From positions 1,054,001 through 1,118,000 of the forward strand of contig CAVSEP010000006.1 in assembly GCA_963726995.1 (NCBI GenBank): a stretch of 64,000 nucleotides of DNA, in the 5' to 3' direction. The notes beneath the pieces were generated by a model. It was not told where the DNA came from, made no database searches, and saw nothing but the letters and a program-made list of their open reading frames with translations. This DNA is from DAIDKA01 sp963726995. GTDB lineage: Bacteria > Pseudomonadota > Gammaproteobacteria > Steroidobacterales > Steroidobacteraceae. Position 1 is the first letter of the stretch, and the number at the start of each line of letters is the position of its first letter. Below, one piece after another: positions 57,746-64,000 of the stretch. The position numbers and the translations under genes were made by a program.

Positions 57746-59205
57746 GCGCGCCCGCTCTCCAGCATGCGCGCGAACAGCGCCACGTATTGACCGCCCTGAC
57801 GTTCCCAGGAGAAGTCCTGCGCCATGCCGTTGCGCATCAGGCGCTCCCAGTGGTTCGGCTGGGCATACAGGTCGAGCGCCGTTTCCACGGCGGTCGCGAG
57901 CGCCGCGGCGCTGAAGGGTTCGAAGACCACGCCGGTGCCGCTGCCCGTGGCCGGATCATAGCGTTGCACGGAGTCGGCCAGCCCGCCGGTGCGCCGGACG
58001 ATGGGCACCGTGCCATAGCGCAGGCTGTACATCTGGTTCAATCCGCACGGCTCGTACTGGCTGGGCATGAGGAACAGATCGCTGGCCGCCTCGATCCAGT
58101 GGGCCAGCGCCTCGCTGTAGCCCTGGTGGAACATCACCCGCCCGGGCCAGCTGTGCGCCAGCTCGCGCAGGGCCTGCTCGTAGCGCGGCTCACCGGCGCC
58201 CAAGGCCACGAACACCAGGTCGCGCTGCGCCAGCAGCTGCGGCATTGCTGCGAGTATCAGCTCGATGCCCTTCTGGGTGGCCAGCCGCGTGACGACCCCG
58301 GCGAGCGCGGTGCCGGGTCCGGCGCGCAGGCCCAGCCGCTGCAGGAACTGGTGCTTCAGTTGCGCTTTCACCGGCAGTTGCGTGGCGTCGTAATGACTGC
58401 TCAGCTGCGGATCGTGGCGCGGATCCCATTCATCGTAGTCCACGCCGTTGAGGATTCCGACCAGCGCCGCGGCGCGATCCCGCAGCACGCCCTCCAGCCC
58501 CATGCCGTATTCGGGCGTGCGGATTTCGGCGGCATAGGTGGGGCTGACGGTGGTGATGGCATCCGCGTACATGCAGCCATGCTTGAGCGCGTTGATGCGG
58601 CCGGCACGCAGATCGTCCTGATGCAGCAGGTAGGTATTGTCGCCGAGGCCCAGGTCCGCGACCGCGGCGGCGGGAAACTCACCCTGGTAGCCGATGTTGT
58701 GGATGGTCAGCACCGTGCGGGTATCGGCGAACAGCCGGTCCCAGCTGTACAGCGCGCGCAGCAGCAGGGGCCCGAAGCCGGCGTGCCAGTCATGGCAGTG
58801 CAGGATCTGCGGACTGAACCCCAGGTGCTGGCAGCACTCGATGGCGATGCGGGTCAGCGCCAGGAAGCGCAGGTGCTCGTCCGGCGCCGCGGAATAGAGG
58901 GCATCGCGCGCGTACAGCGGCGGACAGTCGATGAGGTGGACCTGCGCCTGCGAGCCCGGCAGCACCGCGGTGAACACCGAATAGGGGTACTGCCGGCCGC
59001 CGATGCTCAGGGCGAGTCCGCTCAGGCGCGGCGCCGGCGTCAGGGCGAAGCGGCCGCGATCAACCGCGGAGTACAGCGGCATGAAGAGGCGAATGTCGTG
59101 GCCATTACGGTGCAGGTACTTGGTCAGCGCCGCTGCGACATCGGCGAGTCCGCCGGTCTTGGCGAAGGGAGCGACTTCGGAGGCGATGGCACAGATTCTG
59201 ACCAT
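57742..59205 (-). CDS. glgA: Glycogen synthase (GT5, ADP-glucose dependent)
   Basis: 487 residues from the ATG at 59205 (MVRICAIASEVAPFAKTGGLADV). The open frame continues far upstream, but that stretch is the other strand's shadow and overlaps the next gene. K16 of KTGGL binds the nucleotide sugar. HCHDWHAGFGPLLL, NIGYQGEFP, NGVDYDEWDPRHD, GVVTRLATQKGIELI and the retaining-enzyme motif PSQYEPCGLNQMYSLRYGTVPIVRRTGGL are all present. It extends alpha-1,4-glucan with ADP-glucose from GlgC. Confidence 0.96.
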   Translation of the reverse strand: MVRICAIASEVAPFAKTGGLADVAAALTKYLHRNGHDIRLFMPLYSAVDRGRFALTPAPRLSGLALSIGGRQYPYSVFTAVLPGSQAQVHLIDCPPLYARDALYSAAPDEHLRFLALTRIAIECCQHLGFSPQILHCHDWHAGFGPLLLRALYSWDRLFADTRTVLTIHNIGYQGEFPAAAVADLGLGDNTYLLHQDDLRAGRINALKHGCMYADAITTVSPTYAAEIRTPEYGMGLEGVLRDRAAALVGILNGVDYDEWDPRHDPQLSSHYDATQLPVKAQLKHQFLQRLGLRAGPGTALAGVVTRLATQKGIELILAAMPQLLAQRDLVFVALGAGEPRYEQALRELAHSWPGRVMFHQGYSEALAHWIEAASDLFLMPSQYEPCGLNQMYSLRYGTVPIVRRTGGLADSVQRYDPATGSGTGVVFEPFSAAALATAVETALDLYAQPNHWERLMRNGMAQDFSWERQGGQYVALFARMLESGRA

Positions 59206-59258
59206 ATCGACTAGGATACCGTTTGCATTGCGTTGTTTAGTGACGGGAGCCGTAGTTC

Positions 59259-59363
59259 TTGCGACGCCAGTGGCTGATAGGACTGATCCTGCTGGGCATC
59301 TTCGCGCTCTCGGCCGCGATCGGCACGATTGTGGCCAGCTGGCCGCATTGCTGCCGCTTGTAG
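59259..59363 (+). CDS. Possible 34-residue single-helix membrane peptide
   Basis: A short ORF starting with TTG at 59259, with GGGAG nine bases upstream and TAG at 59361. It starts MRRQWLIGLILLGIFA, continues with an Ala/Ile-rich helix, and ends ASWPHCCRL: positive N-terminus, one membrane helix, two adjacent cysteines near the C-terminus. It lies alone on the plus strand in the gap between glgA and the esterase-like gene. The start codon is non-standard, and I know no homologue. It may be chance. Confidence 0.25.
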   Translation: MRRQWLIGLILLGIFALSAAIGTIVASWPHCCRL

Positions 59364-59380
59364 GGCGCGCCCGGTAATCC

Positions 59381-60142
59381 CTACAGCCACTCTTGCAGCA
59401 GTCGGGGCAGCATCTGGCGCCAGCTGGAAAATCCGAAGGCGAAGTCCGGCCCCCACACATCCATGCGCGCGCCGATACCGCGTTTGCGCAGCAGCTGCGC
59501 CACGGCTGCGGAAGCCGCCGGCTCCTCGTAGTCGCCCGCCCCGCAGGCCAGCGCGACCGATCGATGCTGCAGGCTTGCCCGTTGCGCCCCGTCGGCCAGC
59601 TGCTCCAGCCACTGCAGGGGCGAAAAGTGCGCGGGTGCCTCCTGCGGTGCGACCCAGGGCAGCAGGTCATAAGTCCCAGACAGGCCGATGGCGCCGCGAA
59701 ACAGCTGCGAGGATCGCAGCAGCCCCTTGAGTGCGCTGGCCGCACCGTACGCGCAGCCACAGGCCAGCAGCTCGAGGCCGTCGCTGTGGCAGTCGCGCCG
59801 GATGTGCGGTCCTAAGCCGGTGCCGACCCAGTCGTCAAAGGCCAGTTGCGCCTCGATGCGTGCCGCGACCGTGGCGGTGCCGGCCAGCAGCAGCCGCATG
59901 GCGGTGCCATCCACCGCGTAGACTTTGATGCGGCCGGCATCCAGCAGCGGCGCGAGCGCCTGCAGCAGGCCCGAGCGTTCCGGCTCCAAGCTGTCGGCGC
60001 CAGCGCTGGCGAACAGCACCAGGGGCAGGCCGTAATGGCCCCAGCAGGTCACGCCGACCTGCGCGGGAAGTGGCGCGACGCTGAAGGACCAGGCGTTTTT
60101 CGGCATCATTTTCCGGGCGGCTGGAGGCTTGTTGCCATGCAA
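59381..60142 (-). CDS. Esterase-like alpha/beta hydrolase lacking its catalytic residues
   Basis: 253 residues, with internal ATGs at 60109 and 60106 as possible starts. The order of elements matches the COG4947-type putative esterases: WGHYGLPLVLFAS, RIKVYAVDG, FRGAIGLSGTYDLLPWV and a C-terminal SWRQMLPRLL. The nucleophile elbow, normally GCSFGG, reads GCAYGA, so serine is replaced by alanine. The region that should carry the catalytic histidine (usually HDW) reads FGFSSWRQM. The protein is probably not an esterase. It lies 175 bases upstream of glgA on the same strand and may bind glucan or a partner. Confidence 0.78.
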   Translation of the reverse strand: MHGNKPPAARKMMPKNAWSFSVAPLPAQVGVTCWGHYGLPLVLFASAGADSLEPERSGLLQALAPLLDAGRIKVYAVDGTAMRLLLAGTATVAARIEAQLAFDDWVGTGLGPHIRRDCHSDGLELLACGCAYGAASALKGLLRSSQLFRGAIGLSGTYDLLPWVAPQEAPAHFSPLQWLEQLADGAQRASLQHRSVALACGAGDYEEPAASAAVAQLLRKRGIGARMDVWGPDFAFGFSSWRQMLPRLLQEWL

Positions 60143-60249
60143 TATCCGGGGGCTTGCGGCGGGGCTGTCAATCGGGGGTGTGGGATATTAACCCATTATA
60201 AAACAATGAGTTAGTGCCATGCGAGAGACTGCCGGCTATGCCGCGCTGG

Positions 60250-60255
60250 TACAAT
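60250..60255 (+). promoter_or_regulatory. Candidate -10 box for the M32 carboxypeptidase operon
   Basis: TACAAT, 35 bases before the ATG at 60291. The -35 position (60227-60232) reads GACTGC and is weak. Confidence 0.35.
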
Positions 60256-60290
60256 GAAGGCCATTCCCGCCTCCTTCGCCGGTATCCATC

Positions 60291-61811
60291 ATGTCAGCGC
60301 CACCGTACAAGCAGCTTGAACAGGAGTTCAAGCGCCTTCATGCCTTCCGCGGCGCCATTTCACTCTTGAACTGGGACGCGTCGGTGATGATGCCGCGGGG
60401 CAGCGCCGCGCTGCGCGGCGAACAGCTGGCGGCTCTGCAGACCGAATACCACACGCTGCTGACGGCGCCGAAGATCACCCGCCTGCTGGACCGCGCCCAC
60501 GCCAATACCCAGACCCTGGATGACTGGCAGGTCGCGAACCTGCGCGAGATGCGCCGCCAGCGCGATCACGCCATCGCGACGCCGGCGAACCTGGTGTCCC
60601 GCCTGGCCCACGCCACGGCCCAGGCTGAAGCGCATTGGCTGCAGGCGCGCGCCGAGGGGCGCTTCGAGATCTTCGCCCCGCACCTGGAAGAGGTGGTCAT
60701 GCTGGTGCGCGACAAGGCGGCGCTGCTCGGACAGGCGCTGAATCTGTCGCCCTACGACGCGCTGATCGATGAGTTCAGCCCGGGCATCGCCAGCCAGGAC
60801 ATCGATGCGGTCTTCAAGACCATTTCGCGGCGCCTGCCGTCGCTGATCCGCGAGGTGATCGCCACCCAGGAGGCGCGTCCGCCGCTGCCCCTGGAAGGCA
60901 AATTCACCCCGGGCCGCCAGCGGGCGCTGGTCATGGATCTGATGAAGGCCATGGGGTTCGACTTTGCGCGCGGCCGGCTGGATGAGAGTGAGCACCCCTT
61001 CACCGAAGGCGTGCCGGGCGACATGCGCCTGACCACGCGCTATGACCAGGCCGACGTTTTCACGGGGCTGCTTAGCGCCATGCATGAGACCGGCCATGCC
61101 ATGTACCACATGGGCTTGCCGGAGCAGTGGCGCGATCAGCCGGTGGGCCGCGACCGCGGCATGGTGGCCCAGGAAAGCCAGTCGCTGCTGCTGGAACGGC
61201 AGGTGTGCCGCAGCCGTGCCTTCGCGCAGTACCTCAGTCCGCAGCTGATCCGGCACTTCGGCGTCTCGGGACCGGAGTGGGACCCGGAAAACCTTTACGC
61301 GCATCTGACCCGGGTGCGCCGCGGCGCGATCCGCGTGGATGCCGACGAGCTGACCTATCCGCTGCATGTGCTGGTTCGCTACGAGCTGGAGAAGCGCCTG
61401 CTGTCCGGTGAGCTGGCGGTACGGGACCTGCCCAATGCGTGGAACACCGAGATGGAGCAGCGCCTGGGGTTCCGCCCCGAGAACGATCGGGACGGCTGCC
61501 TGCAGGACATTCACTGGGCCGTGGGTTCCTTCGGCTACTTCCCATCCTATGCGCTGGGCGCGGTCATCGCCGTGCAGCTGATCGAGAGTCTGCGCAATGA
61601 CGTGCACGAGCTGGATGAACAGATTGCCAGGGGCGACTTCAGCGGACTGTTCGGCTGGCTGCGCAGCCACGTGCACTCGCACGGCGCGCGCCTGACTCTG
61701 CAGGACCTGCTGCGGGAAGCCACCGGCAAGACCCTGTCGGCGGCGCCGTTCATGCGCTACCTCGAGGGCAAGTACCTCGAATCGGCGACCAGCAGCAGCG
61801 CTGCGGCGTGA
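60291..61811 (+). CDS. M32 family metallocarboxypeptidase
   Basis: 506 residues, the usual length. The zinc motif HETGH (265-269) is followed by MYHMGLPEQWRDQPVG, then ESQSLLLERQVCRS, which carries the third ligand Glu, and VRRGAIRVDADELTYPLHVLVRYELE. LNWDASVMMPRGS near the N-terminus is also typical. It removes C-terminal residues from peptides in the cytoplasm. The stop overlaps the ttcA start (GTGA). Confidence 0.96.
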   Translation: MSAPPYKQLEQEFKRLHAFRGAISLLNWDASVMMPRGSAALRGEQLAALQTEYHTLLTAPKITRLLDRAHANTQTLDDWQVANLREMRRQRDHAIATPANLVSRLAHATAQAEAHWLQARAEGRFEIFAPHLEEVVMLVRDKAALLGQALNLSPYDALIDEFSPGIASQDIDAVFKTISRRLPSLIREVIATQEARPPLPLEGKFTPGRQRALVMDLMKAMGFDFARGRLDESEHPFTEGVPGDMRLTTRYDQADVFTGLLSAMHETGHAMYHMGLPEQWRDQPVGRDRGMVAQESQSLLLERQVCRSRAFAQYLSPQLIRHFGVSGPEWDPENLYAHLTRVRRGAIRVDADELTYPLHVLVRYELEKRLLSGELAVRDLPNAWNTEMEQRLGFRPENDRDGCLQDIHWAVGSFGYFPSYALGAVIAVQLIESLRNDVHELDEQIARGDFSGLFGWLRSHVHSHGARLTLQDLLREATGKTLSAAPFMRYLEGKYLESATSSSAAA

Positions 61812-62716
61812 CCCTGTCGCGTACCGCGCAACGCCTGCAGTCGCACCTGCGCGCCCAGGTGGGCAAGGCGATCGCCGACTTTCGCATGATCGGCCCGGGC
61901 GACCGCGTCATGGTGTGCCTGTCGGGCGGCAAGGACTCCTACACGCTGCTGGATATCCTGCTGTCGCTGCAGCGCAGTGCGCCGGTGGACTTCAGCCTCG
62001 TGGCCGTGAACCTGGATCAGAAGCAGCCGGGTTTTCCGGCAAGCGTGCTGCCGGACTACCTGGCGCGCCTCGGCGTGCCGTTTCACATCATCGAGCAGGA
62101 CACCTATAGTGTCGTCAAAAGGGTAGTGCCGGAGGGCAAGACGCTGTGTGGACTGTGCTCGCGGCTGCGGCGCGGCGCCCTGTATCGCTACGCGGCCGAG
62201 AACGGCGTCACCCGCATCGCCCTCGGCCATCATCGGGACGACATCCTGGAGACCTTCTTCCTCAATCTCTTCTTCGGCGGTCGCCTCAAGGCCATGGCGC
62301 CGAAGCTGCTGTCGGATGATGCCCGGCACATCGTGATCCGGCCGCTGGCCTATGTGAGTGCGGGAGAGATCAGCCGCTACGCGACGGCGCGGGAGTTTCC
62401 GATCATCCCCTGCACGCTGTGCGGCTCGCAGCAGAACCTGCAGCGCCTGCAGGTCAGGCGGCTGCTTGGCGGCTGGGAGCGCGAGTTCCCGGGCCGGGTG
62501 GCCAACATCTTTGCGGCACTGCGTAACGTGGCGCCCAGCCACCTGGCCGATACCCGGCTGCATGACTTCGGCGGCCTGGACGCGCTGCAGCGCAGCGAGG
62601 GCTCAGGTTCGGAAGCGCCCCAGGACCTGCTGTCCCTGGACCGGATCGAGCCCATGAGCCTGGAAGAAGAGGACGCCTTGAGTGCCGCGACGCTCGCGCA
62701 GGAGGCGCTGTCGTGA
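61808..62716 (+). CDS. ttcA: tRNA 2-thiocytidine-32 synthetase
   Basis: 302 residues with a GTG start coupled to the gene before it. The PP-loop reads SGGKDS (39-44). Two CxxC pairs, C114/C117 (LCGLC) and C202/C205 (PCTLC), hold the iron-sulphur cluster. GHHRDDILETFFLNLFFGG is the TtcA signature. It thiolates C32 of some tRNAs. Residues 260-302 are variable and acidic. Confidence 0.96.
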   Translation: MTLSRTAQRLQSHLRAQVGKAIADFRMIGPGDRVMVCLSGGKDSYTLLDILLSLQRSAPVDFSLVAVNLDQKQPGFPASVLPDYLARLGVPFHIIEQDTYSVVKRVVPEGKTLCGLCSRLRRGALYRYAAENGVTRIALGHHRDDILETFFLNLFFGGRLKAMAPKLLSDDARHIVIRPLAYVSAGEISRYATAREFPIIPCTLCGSQQNLQRLQVRRLLGGWEREFPGRVANIFAALRNVAPSHLADTRLHDFGGLDALQRSEGSGSEAPQDLLSLDRIEPMSLEEEDALSAATLAQEALS

Positions 62717-63246
62717 GCCTGATCAGCATCGCGGCCCGGCCGCCGCTGCCCAACAGCTACTGGCTCAGGCCCGGCAAGCTCCTGGGCGGGGAGTATCCGG
62801 GCGGGGAATCCGCTGAGGAGACCCTGCGGCGGCTGCGCGCGCTCATGGATGCGGGCGTGGATTGCTTCGTCAACCTGACGCGGCCGGGGGAACTGTCGGC
62901 CTACAGCACGCTGCTGCCCGACGGCGCCCGCTACTTCCACCTGCCGATTCTGGACCACGGCCTGCCGGTCGACCGCAGCTACATGCGGCAGATCCAGTTC
63001 GCCTTGGGCGACGCGGTGGCTGCGGGCCACTGCGTCTATGTGCACTGCCGTATGGGTATCGGCCGCACCGGCACCGTGCTGGGCTGTTACCTGGTGGAGC
63101 AGGGGTTCAACGGGCAGGCCGCCCTGGATGAGCTGAACCGGGCGTGGCAGCAATGCGGCCGCGCCAGCCGCTGGCCGTCCATCCCGGAGACCCCGGAGCA
63201 GCGCCAGTATGTCGCCACCTGGGAGCCGAAGCGCAGCGCCGAATGA
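62713..63246 (+). CDS. Dual-specificity / tyrosine phosphatase-like protein
   Basis: 177 residues from a GTG that overlaps the ttcA stop. The phosphatase loop is C112-x5-R118 in VHCRMGIGRTGT. The general acid Asp is likely D81 in LPILDHGLP. The N-terminus NSYWLRPGKLLGGEYPG resembles plant-like and cyanobacterial dual-specificity phosphatases. Substrate unknown; it could act on protein, lipid or nucleotide phosphate. Confidence 0.9.
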   Translation: MSLISIAARPPLPNSYWLRPGKLLGGEYPGGESAEETLRRLRALMDAGVDCFVNLTRPGELSAYSTLLPDGARYFHLPILDHGLPVDRSYMRQIQFALGDAVAAGHCVYVHCRMGIGRTGTVLGCYLVEQGFNGQAALDELNRAWQQCGRASRWPSIPETPEQRQYVATWEPKRSAE

Positions 63247-63258
63247 TAGGCTTGGGGC

Positions 63259-64000
63259 ATGCCGTCGAAACCCCCCACCCGCAAACCGGCCGCGCCGCGG
63301 CGTGCGCGGGCGTGGGTGCGCCTGAGCGACGAGGAACTGCTCAAGGTCCGGCTCTGTGACCTGAACCTGACCGTCGAGAACTCGCGGGTTGCCCGCCCGA
63401 TGCGCCGGCTGTATGCGGAGCTCGAAGGCCGCGGCATCGAATTCAAACCGCACGCCTGGCTGGCCGAGGAATGGTTCTCGCCGGACGGCGTACCCGGCAT
63501 AGCCGTACCCTTCTACCTGGCGCATCCGCGACTGGAGCGGCTCGAGCGGCGCATGATGCACCAGGTGGAGGGCGGCAACACCCGCTGGCTGATGCGGATC
63601 CTGCGTCACGAGGCCGGCCATGCGCTCGACAATGCCTACCGGCTGCGCCGCCGGGCGCGCTGGCGGGACACCTTCGGGCCCGCATCGCTGCCGTACCCGG
63701 AGCGCTACCGGGCGCGGCCGGGCAGCCGCCGTTACGTGCATCACCTGGGTGAGTGGTATGCCCAGGCCCATCCCACCGAGGATTTCGCCGAGACCTTCGC
63801 GGTGTGGCTGAAGCCGAATTCAAACTGGCGGCGCGCCTATGCGCAGTGGCCGGCGTTCCAGAAGCTGTGCCGCGTCGATGAACTCATGAGCAGCGTGCGC
63901 GAGCGCACGGCGCCGGTGCGCAATCGCCGCCGCATCGAATCCATCGCCACCGACACCCGGACGCTGGCCGAAGTCTATCGCGACAAGCTCGCGCGCCGCG
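63259..64000 (+). CDS. Putative zinc-binding metallopeptidase (cut by window edge)
   Basis: 247 codons are visible and the frame is open at base 64000. After a Lys/Arg/Pro-rich start come VRLCDLNLTVENS and PHAWLAEEWFSPDGVPGIAVPFYLAHPRLERLE, then the zinc motif HEAGHALDNAY and a second acidic site EDFAETFAVWLKP that likely gives the third ligand. This is the pattern of the putative zinc-binding metallopeptidase family. It starts 12 bases after the phosphatase stop and is probably in the same operon. Confidence 0.85.
   Translation, partial: MPSKPPTRKPAAPRRARAWVRLSDEELLKVRLCDLNLTVENSRVARPMRRLYAELEGRGIEFKPHAWLAEEWFSPDGVPGIAVPFYLAHPRLERLERRMMHQVEGGNTRWLMRILRHEAGHALDNAYRLRRRARWRDTFGPASLPYPERYRARPGSRRYVHHLGEWYAQAHPTEDFAETFAVWLKPNSNWRRAYAQWPAFQKLCRVDELMSSVRERTAPVRNRRRIESIATDTRTLAEVYRDKLARR

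Noticed and set aside
59206..59760. N-terminal extension of glgA in the same frame
   Set aside because: The extra 185 codons are Arg/Ala/Pro/Cys-rich, overlap the esterase-like gene and end just before the exact GlgA start MVRICAIASEVAPFAKTGGL. Treated as non-coding.
62377..63771. 464-residue open frame on the minus strand
   Set aside because: Antisense to ttcA, the phosphatase and the metallopeptidase, whose catalytic motifs are intact on the plus strand.

Overview
This is a 64 kb, GC-rich chromosomal window that is densely coded. I see no tRNA or rRNA gene, no insertion sequence, no phage gene and no CRISPR array. The gene content fits an aerobic, heterotrophic gammaproteobacterium of the Steroidobacteraceae / Nevskiales / Xanthomonadales type: a cyo-type quinol oxidase, two TonB-dependent receptors, a FecR/ECF-sigma cascade, TtcA, a YpfJ-type protease, a prkA-yeaH-spoVR operon and a bacterial ADP-glucose glycogen pathway. 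The taxon is inferred from gene content only.

Layout. 1-1505 (minus): start of cyoB, and cyoA. 1832-4876 (plus): a membrane diguanylate cyclase with a periplasmic propeller sensor. 4881-14393 (all minus): a compact cluster read in the order YpfJ-like protease, STN-OmpW fusion, ECF sigma factor, FecR anti-sigma/regulator, exported D-2-hydroxyacid dehydrogenase, TonB receptor, ene-reductase, Tat-exported DUF3237 protein and cytoplasmic DUF3237 protein. 14413-16538: ABC exporter and DJ-1/PfpI protein. 16739-18616: cytochrome-PQQ quinohemoprotein. 18687-22220: response regulator, histidine kinase and HtrA protease. 22255-24568: low-complexity protein and PBP4-type DacB. 24565-26409: leuA with a newly noticed leucine-rich leader peptide. 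26520-30227: exported SDR, EAL-HDOD protein and MFS carrier. 30212-38205 (minus): glgP, zinc alcohol dehydrogenase, carotenoid-oxygenase family enzyme, MFS carrier and phospholipase-D-like synthase. 38290-42668: MATE exporter, LytTR/LytS pair and lipoprotein. 43036-47543: prkA-yeaH-spoVR. 47629-50398: a frameshifted TonB receptor. 50766-51911: secreted DUF192 protein and a secreted unknown. 52055-60142: glycogen cluster (glgC, GH57, methyltransferase, malQ, LEA14-like lipoprotein, glgA, inactive-looking esterase). 60291-64000: M32 carboxypeptidase, ttcA, a tyrosine phosphatase and a partial metallopeptidase.

How the parts work together. The 4.9-14.4 kb cluster looks like one regulon for import and reduction/oxidation of an unknown substrate. 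Its surface signalling seems to be split: the STN signalling domain sits on an OmpW-type barrel protein next to the sigma/FecR pair, while the TonB receptor of the cluster has no STN domain. Two NAD(P)-type dehydrogenases of unrelated families (9759-10904 and 26520-27341) carry Sec signal peptides, which is odd because the periplasm is not known to hold free NAD(P). The leuA leader encodes a short peptide ending in a run of leucine codons, the mark of ribosome-mediated attenuation. Glycogen synthesis (glgC, glgA) and turnover (malQ, GH57, glgP) are all present, but no GH13 branching enzyme lies in the window.

Limits: all family calls come from reading motifs by eye. Promoter and operator entries are pattern-based and unproven. 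No database search was possible.
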